From: Hemerocallis citrina
Lineage: Eukaryota; Streptophyta; Magnoliopsida; Asparagales; Asphodelaceae
NCBI GenBank assembly: GCA_017893485.1
Contig: CM030364.1
Span: 202,337,292-202,401,291, forward strand
Length of the DNA: 64,000 nucleotides
Reading direction: 5' to 3'
Of this stretch, positions 23,931 through 35,178 are shown one piece after another (within the stretch, counting starts at the first letter, position 1; every line of letters starts with the position of its first letter). A program made the position numbers and the translations under genes. The notes beneath the pieces are model-generated. The model was given only the letters and a program-made list of their open reading frames with translations, did not search any database and was not told where the DNA came from.

Positions 23931-24077
23931 GTATATTTTGCTTTTATTTTTTTGTTGTTCCTCTTTTTGCTTCTTTCCTTTTGTCTTGCTTTATTCTTTC
24001 CTTATCTTTCTGCATTGTATTTTTCCTCACCCTTGTTCATCTATTCTTTTTCTCTGTCTCTTTTGATTCTATCTTAG
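23931..24077 (+). other. intron-like segment 2 between gag and protease (147 nt)
   Basis: Begins GTATATTTTG, strongly T-rich, ends ATCTTAG. Removal joins EGVVTG to IVLIFSFPSHVLF upstream of the protease DSGAT motif, phase 1. It can also be read through without a stop, but then adds a non-homologous hydrophobic stretch. Confidence 0.55.
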
Positions 24078-27000
24078 GTATTGTCCTTATTTTCTCTTTC
24101 CCTTCTCATGTTCTTTTTTGATTCCGGGGCAACCCATTCTTTTGTCTCCTCTCGATTTGTGGCTCGCCATCAGTTGGAGTGTAGCTACATGTCAGAGGCT
24201 TGAAACATTGTGACAGGTGGTGGAGTTGTCATTTTTTCTGGGAGTGCAGGCAGTGTCCCGTGATTATTGGTAGCGCAGATTTCAAGGCCAATCTAATGGT
24301 AATTGGGAATTCAGGATTTGACGCTATTCTGGGTATAGATTGGTTGGGTGAAACCCACGCCATTATTGATTACCATGCCAAAAAAGTTGTGTTCTATATT
24401 CCCCATCATGCAGAGTTTGAGTTCCATGCCAGGGAGATGTCCATTGGCCGAGCTGCAGTTGATTAGGAGGTTTGTGTAATGAAATTGCATTCAGGTTGTA
24501 AGGTTGTGCCTCTAGTAGTTCGGGATTTCCTGGATGTTTTTCCAGAGGAGTTGTCTGGCTTACCCCCTGATAGGGATGTAGAGTTCGGTATTGAAGTTCA
24601 GCCGGGTACGATGCCTATATCGAAGAGTCCCTACAGGATGGCACCAGTTGAGTTAGCAAAGGTTAAGGTGCAGATTCAGGAGTTGCTTGATTTAGGATTC
24701 GTCAGATCTAGTGTTTCGCCTTGGGGTGCTCCAGTCCTTTTTGTCAACAAGAAGAATGGTAGCGTCGACTGCGCGTGGATTATCGGGAACTAAACAGTGT
24801 TATTGTGAAGAACCGGTATCCGTTGTCCAGGGTCGATGATTTATTTGATCAGTTTAATGGAGCTATTGTTTTATCGAAGTTGGATCTTTGTTCTGGGTAT
24901 CATCAAGTCAAAGTGAAGGCGACCGATGTACAGAAGACTGCATTCAGGACCAGATATGGCCACTATGAGTATCTTGTAATGCCGTTCGGGGTTACGAACG
25001 CGCCTGCTGTATTCATGAGTCTTATGAACTGGGTCTTCTCTCAGTTCTTGGATAGATTTGTAGTGGTCTTCATTGATGATATTTTGGTGTATTCTCAGAA
25101 TCGGGAAGATCATGTTGAGCATCTTAGAGTGGTTCTGCAGACTTTGAGAGAGAATCAGTTCTATGGGAAACTCAGCAAGTATGAGTTTTGGCTCGACAGG
25201 GTTTCTTTCTTGGTGCACATTATCTCTAGCAATGGTATTTCTGTGGATCCTTCGAAGGTTGCGGCTGTGAAGGATTGGCCTGTTCCCAAGTCAGTTTCAA
25301 AGGTCAGGAGTTTTCTCAGGTTAGCTGGCTATTATCGAAAATTCGTCCAAGATTTTTCGAAGAAAGCAGGACCATTGACCAAGCTGAATAGGAAGGTTCA
25401 ATAGTTTTGTTGGTCTGAGGCTTGTAGTGAGGCTTTTACTGAGTTGAAGGGCAGGTTGATGTCAGTGTCAGTGTTGACTATTCTAGATGGTTCAGGCGGA
25501 TTTGTAATTCACTGTGATGCTTCTGGTAAGGGTCTTGGGGCAATTCTGATGCAGAAGGGCCGAGTCGTTGCTTATGCATCGAGGCAATTGAGGACGCATG
25601 AGAAAAACTATCCGACTCATGACTTGGAGTTAGCAGCAGTGAACTATACTTTGAAGCTGTGGAGACACTATTTACTTGGGGACCGAGTGGAAATCTTTAC
25701 AGACTACAAGTCTCAAGTATGTCTTCACCCAGAAGGAGTTGAATATGAGGCAAAGGCGTATGTTGGAACTTATGGCCGATTATGACATCAGTTTGCAATA
25801 CCATCCTGGTAAAGTGAACTTGGTGCCAGATACTTTGAGTAGGAGACCGACAGCTATGTTCCTGACTTAGCAGAGGGATCTGATTGAGTAGATGTGGAGG
25901 TTGGAGTTAGATGTTTTGTTACTGAGTTCTGATCAAAGTTGTTTGGTGCTCTAGCTTCAGTCATCTCTTGTTGATCAGATCTAAGAGGCTCAGGCTGGTG
26001 ATGCACAGTTGCAGGATTTTCGAGCTGAGGTTGAGTCTGGATCCAGAACGGACTTGGTTATTCATGCTGATGGATTGCTTCGTTTTGGGTCCAGTTTGTG
26101 TGTCCCAAAGGATGAAGTTCGTCAGAGTTTGCTTGAGGAAGCCCACCAGTCTTCGTATTCTATCCATCCTGGCGGTACTAAGATGTATCGGGATTTGAAG
26201 CTTCACTTCTAGTGGCATGGTATGAAGAGGGCTGTGGCTTGGTTTGTTTCTCAGTGTTTGATCTGTCAGTAGGTTAAGACAGAGCATCAGAGGACCGCCA
26301 GACTCTTCAACTGCATCCTATTCCGGAGTGGAAGTGGGAACATATCACTATGGATTTTGTGACCGCTTTACCGAGGAGTCCTAAGGGTTATAATGCCATT
26401 TAGGTGATTGTCGACCATTTGACGAAGACTGCTCACTTCATTCCTTTTCGTGTCGGACAGTCTACTGAGAGCCTAGCTGAGAAGTACATACAAGAGATTG
26501 TCAAATTTCATGGGGTTCCAGTCAGATTGTATCTGACAGGGATACGAGATTCAGATCTCAGTTCTGGGAGAGACTTCAGAACAGTTTGGGGAGTAAATTA
26601 AAGTACAGTACAACTTTTTATCCCCAGACTAATGGACAGTCAGAGAGGACCATCTAGATTCTTGAGGACATGTTGCGGTCCTATATGCTGCAGTTCGGTG
26701 GATTATGGGAGGACCATTTGTATCTCGTAGAGTTCTCATACAATAATAGCTTTCAAGCCAGTCTTAAAGCTGCACCGTTCGAGGCACTTTATAGGCGAAA
26801 GTGCAGATCACCAGTGTGCTGGGATGACATTGGTGATAGGAAGTTGTTGGGTCCAAAGTTGATCACCAGGAGAGTTGATGCAGTGGTTCAGATCAGGAAG
26901 CACTTACAGGCAGCTCAGGATAGGCAGAGGGGATGGGCCGATGTCCATCGGAGAGCTTTGGAGTTTGAGGTTGGTGACCATGTTTTCCTAAAGGTATCAC

Positions 27001-27198
27001 CTTGGCGCAGTGTCATTCGGTTTGGTGGTAGGGGCAAGCTCAGTCCTAGATTTATTGGACCGTTTGATATTGTGGAGCGAGTAGGCAAGGTGGCCTATCG
27101 TCTTGCATTGCTGCAAGCTTTATTAGGAGAGCATGAAGTTTTCCATGTCTCACAACTCAGGTGAAATATCCGAGATGAGATCCACGTGATCGACTATT

Positions 27199-27389
27199 CT
27201 GAGTTGACCGTTCGGTCGGATATGACTTGTGAGATTCCGCCAGTTGCTAATGTGGATCGGTGGGAGAAAGTGCTTAAGAACAAGGTCATCAAACTGGTTC
27301 GTGTCTCTTGGAATCCTCACTCGCCCGGTGAGTCGACTTGGGAGCTGGAGGGGGAGATTCAGCAGAAGTTTCATCATCTTTTTGTGTAG
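27199..27389 (+). pseudogene. chromodomain at the Tekay pol C-terminus
   Basis: About 64 residues ending the polyprotein: a variable lead, VDRWEKVLKNKVIKLVRVSWN, ESTWELEGEIQQKFHHLF. In chromoviruses this domain directs integration to marked chromatin. Uninterrupted here, although the rest of pol is not. Confidence 0.85.
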
Positions 27390-27470
27390 ATTTTTGTTTT
27401 GTTCTTTCTTTTCTTTTTGGGGTTACCCTATGTATCTTCTTATTTGAATTTCGAGGACAAAATTCTTCTT

Positions 27471-27487
27471 GTTAGGTGGGTAGGATT
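27471..27487 (+). other. polypurine tract of the Tekay element
   Basis: GTTAGGTGGGTAGGATT immediately before the 3' LTR; preceded by TTTCGAGGACAAAATTC. Confidence 0.85.
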
Positions 27488-30400
27488 TGTAACCCCTGTT
27501 TTCAATTTTGTATATTTTTGAGTGTATTTTTCTTATTGGTGTATTTCTCTCTTTGTATCTTTTCTTGGACCGTATATTGGATCTTTGTTTTTCAATATAT
27601 TCATTTTATCATTTTTGTCATCTTTTAATTGAGTTCTTGATTCTATTGTCTCAATCGTTCATCTCTGTTTGATAGAACTATTTTTTTTGGTCCTCTTTAC
27701 TCTATTGTTCGTGCCTATTTTATTGGTTCATTTTCTGTGCCCATCTCATTGCTGTATCACCTTATTTTTCCTTGTGGATTTATCCTAGTTCTTAACCCTA
27801 TTTTAATTCCTATTTAAATCACTTATACTCCTACCTATAGCCCATTAATTAAATACCCAAACCCATTATATTTTTCCCCTGTTTACTTTATACCCCAATA
27901 CCCATTACTTAAACTACCCTACCCGTTAACCACGATGCCCAAAACCCGGTTACCCCTCCTCTACCCTGTAGCCGTCATTCTTTCATCCCTTAACCCTAAC
28001 TCCATCTACTCTCTATATATATACATTACACCCATGCACCCCTGAATTCCCGTAACCTATATCTCCTTTTCTTTCTCACCACCCAACCTCCAAACCATAT
28101 CCCCTATGCTCACCCCCTCAGCCAGAACCCGACCCCCTATCTCCCGTTCTCTCCCTGCCATTGCGCTGCACCACCGCGACTCAGCCCCTATCCTCCGCTC
28201 GTCCTCCTTGCGTCGCGTCTCCACCCCGACGCTGATGTCAGCCCCCTGTGCCCTCTCCCTCTCCGATATAGTGGCTCAGTCAGCACACAACCCCCTGCAG
28301 TAGTAACTTGCCACACTCGTCTCGTCGTCTCGCCGTCGTTCCCCACTGTTTCGCTGGTTGCGGTGTGCGTATTGGTTCGTGGTTGTGTTCGTTGGGTTTT
28401 GTCTGTTTGTTTTTTGTGAGTTTGGTTCGTGGTTGCGTTGTTCGTTCGCTCGTGTTCGTGCCCGGGAATTCGTTCCCGTTATTCTTGATCTTTGCACCGT
28501 ATTCGTCGTTTCTCAGACAAGTAACTTGTATTCTTTTCTTTGTGTAATACAAGTACTAAATACTGTCGTAGTGTAGTTGGGTTCTAGAGACAATTTGTGT
28601 GTGAATTCCCTGTTTTATATTGTCTCTATTGTATTGATTAGACCATAGTTGCCTCACGACATACATGACATGAAACAACTAGGGATGACCACTTTTTGAA
28701 TGTATATATGCATGCTATTTTGTGATATCGTGTGCTTGATGTGTCGTTCGTGCTATACTTGTCGTGGACTTTCAAAATACCCTATATCATATTGGTTGGA
28801 TATCTAGTACACCATATTTCATGTTTGATTATGATTTGGACAAATTCAGTATGATCTATGTTGATTTGTGTATGAGGAACAATTCTGTAATTTCTGTTAC
28901 CCCGTTTTCATTCAGTATTTTAGACCCTATTAAGGTCAATATATGAATTTTATTTGTGAATAATATTTGTAGAGAATGCTGTCTATCTTTTAACCCTTAT
29001 GAAATATCTCAGTTTCGTTTTACGAGTTGTGAGTTATGTCTATTTTACTACAGAGGTTGTTTTCTATGAATTCTGAAGAGTAATCTATTTTTATTCTGAT
29101 GTTAAAAGTATTATTTTGATCCAATATAATGCACAATACAACTAGACTTTATTGAGATTAACCCTAAATTTTTGTGGATTTATTTGATGAGTTTTACAAA
29201 CCGTTCTATGTTTCCAAACAATTATTATACATGCAGAATTTTCATACTGTTCAGTAAAAAACCTGATTTTCGACCTAATTCTACTTGCTGTTTGAAAAAT
29301 ATTTGTGAATATTAAAGTTATCCTACTGTGTCTATTTTATCACCCTTTTTTGCAGATTTGGATTTCAATCTATGGTTCGTGAGATATTGCTGTTTTCGTA
29401 CTGCAGTGTTTGTGATTCCAGATTTACAAAACTATCGTGTCTTGCTGTTTTTTCATTTTACTTGAGTACTCTATTTTTGTTGGAGAATTATGAAACTTGG
29501 TTTTCTGTTAATATACATATAGGGGAATAGCCCAGATTTTTCGTGGATTTAATTAATGAGTTTTCATGCTATTTTTGTGACTTTGAATACAATCTTCTGA
29601 TTTTTGGCTGAACACGTTTTCTGATTTCAATTCAGTTTTGACTCATGTTTTTGTAAAATACTATACGACTTATATATATTTTCTGGATTCGGCCAGGAGT
29701 CTATTTTCCAGTTTCTTTGACGGATTCAGATTTGCATATTTGTAGCAACGGAAATCTTAGTTTTAGTGCAGCACTGTCTTGCTGTCCTGAACTAGAATTG
29801 TCGTTGTTCTATCCTGTTATGAGTTATCTTTCACCTGAACATGTTTATTCTTCATCCTGGACCTGTTACTTGTTTATGCCATGCTATTTTTGCCCTGTTT
29901 GTGATACATACATGCATGTTTGCTAATAATAACAAAATAACCAAGACGGGATTAAGGGAAAGATCTAGTAGTGAAAAATATAGAAATGTGTACTGAGAAG
30001 AGGACCCGTGTCCTGCCTGTTACGTGTTCATGACTACATAATTCACGATCCTGATTACCTGACTATACTCTTCCCCATAGGAAGGTGTACTCAAAAGAGA
30101 ACCACTAGGTTCTACCTGTTTCTATTTTCCTGTTATCCTGATCCCTGAGTACATTGTCATATGGACTCCACTACGAAATTTAAACGAAACTGTTTGAATG
30201 TAGCAACTATGTGATAAAAACCTGGGGCGCATGAAGTGCTACCTAGATAGTAATAATACAAGATTTGACATAACCTGATGTTACATGACTACCTGTACCT
30301 GTTCACCTGTTTACCTGTATTCCTGATTACCTGTTTACCTTTTACATGTTTACCTATTTACCTGCTTGCTTGATACCTGATACATGTTACCTGTACCTTG

Positions 30401-30991
30401 TTAGTATATCATGTTACTTGATTTTGTTTTCTGATTCATGCTAGATATTTTATTCCGTTGACATACTTATACCATGCTATGTTTATTTCTACTGTTATTC
30501 TATATTTGTTGTTCTTTCCCATGTACTTGTATCCTGTACTACAAGCGGCCCGTAACTTGCACTGACGGGAGTTTGTTTTTTTTATATTCATTTTCCCTAC
30601 AATTTATTAGTTGCAGACCAGGATGATCAGCTGCCAGATGGAGTTGGTGATATGAGATATTAGTGCTGAAGTTTTTATTATTATTTCTGCTGCTTAATTG
30701 ATATAGTGTATCTGTACTTTGATTTATTTGTATTTGGATAATGTGACCCAGGATATTGACTTGTCCAGATTTGATTTATTTGAGATTACTATATTTTGAT
30801 TTCAAGTAAATTTCTTTTGGTATATTTGATTTGATTATGCAAACCTGGTTGATTTCTTTTGCTTCCGACTTTGATTATTCCTGTGAGCTGTTGTAAAGAT
30901 TCTGAACAGCTTATGGATGATGAAAATCATTCGCTGGGCTTAGTCACATATCCATATTCTGTATTCTCTTTTTGGAAAGCGGGGCATGACA
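27488..30991 (+). repeat. 3' LTR of the Tekay element (3,504 bp)
   Basis: Starts TGTAACCCC, ends GCATGACA, followed by TSD ATTAC. Confidence 0.95.
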
Positions 30992-30996
30992 ATTAC

Positions 30997-31920
30997 TAGG
31001 ATTGCTAGTGAACATGCTGATCATACCTACCTCAAAGGCTATGTCTAGTCTAGTGTAGATCATTGTATACGTAAGACTTTCAATAAGTTTTGAATGATCT
31101 AACTGCCTCATAGTTGCACCATCATTAAGTTTCAACTTTTTGTTGCAATCATAAGGTGTTTCGACACAATTTCAATCACTATATCTCTACTTTTGGAACA
31201 CATTATTGATTTAATGATTTTGACTAAAGGTTATCCATTGCCTACCAAACTCACCCTTATACATAATATTGTGTTCACAATACATAGGTATTTCATGCTG
31301 AATTCTTTGGATAGCACAGTTTTAACTTCATTTAATTTAGAGAAGTTACTTCCAACAATAAGCAAGTCAATAATAGACACGTAAATAATAGCAATTATAT
31401 TTGACTCACCATAGAATTAAAGACATTTACTGAATTACCTGATTCAAATCCTAAGCTCCTTAAAAATTTGACAAATTATTCATACCTCAGTTTTAATACA
31501 TAATTTTAAAACGCACAATGATTTTACCAATTTGTAAATCTTGTTCATTAAACATTTTAGTACAAAACTTTCAAGTTATTTCATATGGATTTCTTCATTG
31601 AGATCTTCATTCACAGACTGTTTAAAAATGTTTGGTGAATAACAAAATTTCAATAGATGTAAGTGCATGAAGAATCATTATTGTAGAAATATGAAAAACA
31701 TGTGAATATCCATTAAACCAATCTACCCCCACTCACTTGAGTTAATCCTTTAGCTACTAAACATGCATTAAACTTGCTACTGAATAATCAAGATTAAGTT
31801 TCTTCTTTAAAACTCCACTTCTGAGTAACAATAAATTCATTTCATAATCTACTAAAGAGTCTTCATGGCCCATCTGCCATTGAAGTTTCAGTGTCAGTAA
31901 GGTTTAGCCTGAATTCCAAC
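30997..31920 (-). pseudogene. Ty1/copia reverse transcriptase (N-terminal and central part)
   Basis: On the minus strand from about 31780 the frame reads NACLVAKGLTQ, then VNEDLNEEIHMK, KIYKLVKSL, SIIDLLIVGSN (the YVDD catalytic box, lost), LSKEFSMK, and QLDHSKLIESLTYTM with TRLDIAF near 31070. Many stops and shifts. It continues as RNase H at 19012-18400. Upstream, around 31970-31900, a weaker stretch may be the end of integrase. Confidence 0.85.
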
Positions 31921-33507
31921 TGTGAATTGACTGTGTCTGTAGGACTAGATAACTTCATGCCTTTATCTTTGATGAACATATTCTCACATAATTCTACATG
32001 TTTAGATTATATTATCACATATTAGATAAATCAAAAAGCTGTCTATAGCAACACATTTTGCGCTTTCTAAGTACACGTAACTATTTGTTTTAGGTCATAC
32101 TTTAGGCCTTTTAGGGTTAGGTACTCTAACAAATGCAACAATCCCATGTTTTAACTTTAACAAAATTTACAAGGGATTTTATTGTATAATTCACAAGGTG
32201 TAGATAATTTACAATGTAGTAACATATTAAGAATATGGCTAATAATACAACCTCACTCACAATAACACGAAATCAAACTAATAGTCAGTAACATAGAATT
32301 CAACAATTTTCACTAAGTGTTTGATTCTAACTTTTAGCAATATAGTTTGACCCCGGTAAATATAGTGGACTACATATAAGCACATTTAAATTAATATAAG
32401 AATTAATACAAAATTACTCTAACACACCAAATGAAAAAAACACACATTCCACAAAGTAGTGTGCTTTCTCTCATGGTTACAATAATGTCCAAGTGCTCAA
32501 AAGCCTTTGACCATAGAGAACCTTCCATTAACCTATACATCAATCTGAACCATGAGAGAAGCATATACACGATCTCGCGTAAACTGCAAAACAAAGGTTA
32601 ACCAATATACGTATACACAATACGATAAGGCACATGTAAGAACCCTAAATATACTAGTAATAGAAAGAGATTAATTATGATCTAAAACTCTCAAACATGT
32701 GATCAATCCCACAAATCATTTAATCTAAGTTGGGATAACCCATTCATCACATGAAAAATACTAATATGGATTAGAATAGATCATACCAACACTTCACAGT
32801 GTAAGTATTTTCCAAATTTGATGGAGAATATTACCATGTGCAAACTTATTTAACCTTCAATTACTCTTCTAGAGTTGAGAGGATTCCACAGTATCTAACA
32901 AATATTTGTTGCAATCAACCGTTCAAGGTTTCTACAATCATTACTAAAGATAGTCAATATGTAGTTATTTATTTTCACAACAAAATCTATATCTCAGAAA
33001 TAATTCCTTGAACATTAGTACACAACAATATATTCAAACTCATAAGAAATAAGCAATAAATAACCAGGGTTTGAACTTAGCACTTAGCAACGAGGATTAT
33101 TCACTTAGAGACTTAAATTGATATCTTTTAACCTTCTAGCACATAGTAAAATTAAAATAGAATTAAAATTACATGCACAGGCATGGAAACTTTATTTCGC
33201 ATTTCCAAGCCAATACTTTATTTTCTTATGCTCATTGCCTTAGTTGCACCATCCACATCCTCAACGCAACCATCATAAGTCGTTTAACATGTAGAAAATA
33301 TTTCCATAAATTCATCCCGTATTGTGGTTTACTCGAACAGACGATCTTGTTTTTCTATCTCAAAGGAATAAATAATAAATTCCAGAAAATAAAGGGTTTA
33401 TTCTGAATAATTACTTCCTACAAAATTTCAAAGAAAGATGAGGGGCTTTCTATAAAACTGCTTAATAAGATAATGAACATAAAATAAAATTTAAATAATG
33501 ATAGCAT
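31921..33507. other. upstream part of the old copia element or older sequence, no recognisable gene
   Basis: AT-rich. I could not find gag or integrase motifs. One minus-strand frame at 32594-32403 is open for 63 codons but matches nothing I know. Confidence 0.35.
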
Positions 33508-33517
33508 GAATCTTAAA

Positions 33518-33820
33518 GTTTTTTTTTTTAAGGAAAAGATGGAGTCTGGCCACCCTGTTTCATTAATCAGAGATTAATAAATAAAACTCAGGGTACTGAG
33601 CAAACAAAAATCCTAAAAAGAAAACAGAAAAACATACTCCACCCCAAACATGGGGGTGGGACAAAGTACAGACAGATCATAAAGTAGCCGAAAGTAATAC
33701 ATCATTTCTCCCAACAAGCCCTAGGGTGGTGGGTATCAATATCCGTCAGGGCTCGTGTCTCAGTTAATCGTCAGACCAATCTCGATATCCTCGTCGTCAA
33801 ACTTCTGTACTTTGTCCAGA
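33518..33820 (-). mobile_element. 5'-truncated L1-type LINE, 303 bp, TSD GAATCTTAAA
   Basis: Reverse complement of the LINE 3' end: last ORF2 codons (KFDDEDIEIGLTIN, stop), the 3' UTR with ACCCCATGTTTGGGGTGGAG, AATGAAACAGGGTGGCC, and an A tail (poly-T at 33519-33530). TSD GAATCTTAAA at 33508-33517 and 33821-33830. Same family as 38900-42320 and 55345-58515. Confidence 0.92.
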
Positions 33821-33830
33821 GAATCTTAAA

Positions 33831-34356
33831 TTTCAGGGAAACTAAATCTTGATGGTGATGAGGTAAGTAAGATGCGGTTGGGTTTGGACGGACAGCAGCA
33901 GGTTGCGGGTCGAAACCAGCAACCAAACCAAATAACAACAACAACACGTGAGGCTTGATCCACGTGGCCTCAGATTAGGTTTGACCCACGTGGCCCCGGG
34001 TCGGATCTGGACCTCGTGCATTTGGATTGGATCTAGATCCATGTGCAATCGGTTTGGTTCTAAATGCATGTGCGATCGAGTCGGATCAGACTCCACTCAA
34101 CCAACACACTCGACAGAAACAGATCGAGAGGGGGAGGGAGAGAGAGAGAGAGTGTGTGGATCTGGATGTGTGGAGGCGGCGGCTCGAGTCTCAGTTGTAG
34201 GCTACCATGGCAGCAGACAGAGGCCACCTGCGGTAGGTGGTGGCGAGCAGCGAAAGCCGCCGGTGGTAACACCGGCGAAGATCACAACGAACGGTGATCC
34301 TAACCACGGTATACTATTTTCTTAATCTCATAATAGATTAATTAACTTTTCTTAAT
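33831..34356. other. mixed sequence with CACGTGG-type repeats and a (GA)n run
   Basis: Contains several GATCCACGTGG/GACCCACGTGG motifs (33957-34000), related GGATCTAGATCCATGTG segments, (GA)n at about 34136-34152, and a GC-richer part with GCCGCCGGTGGTAACACC. No supported gene; short overlapping frames exist on both strands. Confidence 0.35.
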
Positions 34357-35137
34357 CTCACAATTAAGGCTGGCAATTGAGACCCGAGCACGACCACGGC
34401 CGACACCATTTTAGTAGAATACATGCCTGAATTTTTTTTAAGTGTTCATGCTCTGGCTCAATAGTTGAGCTCGAATTAATTTTCGGACGGGGTTCGGGTT
34501 GTATAGGTCTGACCCGAACCCGACCCGGGTTAATGAATTACCACTCCACAGGATTCAATTCTCTCTTTAAAAAACCAACCGGTCCCTTTAGTTCCTCGAA
34601 TTTTTTTTTAAAGAATTTTTTTAAAAAAAACTAGCACTTCATGTTAAATTAGGGATGGCAAATGGGTCAAGTGGGCCGGGCCGGGCCCAACCCGCACAGG
34701 TTGGCACGTATACTTCACCGGGCCGGGCCGGGTTGTACTCTTATCCGGGCCGGACTGAGGTTTTGTTTGGGTGGCCCACCCAACCCGTGAACCCTTTAGG
34801 GTTCAACCCGGGTTGGGCCGGGTCGACCCGCGGGTTGGCCCGTTTAATTTTTTTTTTTTTGGTAGCTTAAAAATAAAATAATAATAATTATTATTATAAC
34901 ACTAAGTAAGTAATAATACTAATAAACAATAAAAATCATAATAATAATAATAAGATTGAAAGAGTGAAATTGACAACAAATTTTGAAATATTATTCATAT
35001 GAATTTAAGTTATACAATTTTAACAATTTATAACGAAATGAAGAATTCAATTCACAAACAAGTTTTATACAATAACATATTTCTTATATACAATTTTAAT
35101 TGAGTACAAGTTTTCTAATTTGACATAACAAGCAAAG

Positions 35138-35139
35138 CT

Positions 35140-35178
<39 letters not shown>
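35138..35178. repeat. (TTG)n microsatellite encoding poly-Q
   Basis: About 13 TTG triplets, read as glutamine (CAA) at the end of the hAT transposase frame. Confidence 0.9.

Larger units (their letters stand above)
22725..27389 (+). pseudogene. Tekay gag-pol polyprotein, inactivated, with two intron-like interruptions
   Basis: Starts MDRRGSTSRPQRDR. Order: gag with the VDEYAAEFTRPSHFA motif and a CCHC knuckle (CFRCDGTDHSVRDYP, about 23696-23740); protease (DSGATHSF at 24120, LGIDWLG); RT (24479-25404; [20 protein letters not shown], catalytic FIDDILVYS near 25069); RNase H ([14 protein letters not shown], about 25515); integrase zinc region and core (about 26200-27000); chromodomain (27199-27389; KVLKNKVIKLVRVSWN). 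It is broken by about 11 in-frame TAG codons and several 1-nt frameshifts (for example near 23150, 24115 and 24765). Two GT-AG segments, 23216-23293 and 23931-24077, interrupt gag and the gag-protease junction; see separate entries. Confidence 0.93.
19018..30991 (+). mobile_element. complete Tekay-type chromovirus (Ty3/gypsy), 11,974 bp, TSD ATTAC
   Basis: 5' LTR 19018-22549, PBS 22560-22571, gag-pol 22725-27389, polypurine tract 27471-27487, 3' LTR 27488-30991. TSD ATTAC at 19013-19017 and 30992-30996. LTRs start TGTAACCCC; the 3' copy ends GGGGCATGACA while the 5' copy ends GGGCGTGATA. The chromodomain at the pol C-terminus, the very long LTRs and the tRNA-iMet PBS fit the Tekay/Del chromoviruses, which integrate in heterochromatin. 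All coding domains are present but damaged. It sits inside a copia RT. Confidence 0.95.

Noticed and set aside
24871..25218. 115-codon minus-strand frame inside Tekay RT
   Set aside because: Shadow of the RT reading frame on the opposite strand; no independent motif.
33948..34325. Overlapping 125/77/70-codon frames near 34000-34300
   Set aside because: Compositionally biased around CACGTGG repeats and (GA)n, on both strands, with no family resemblance.
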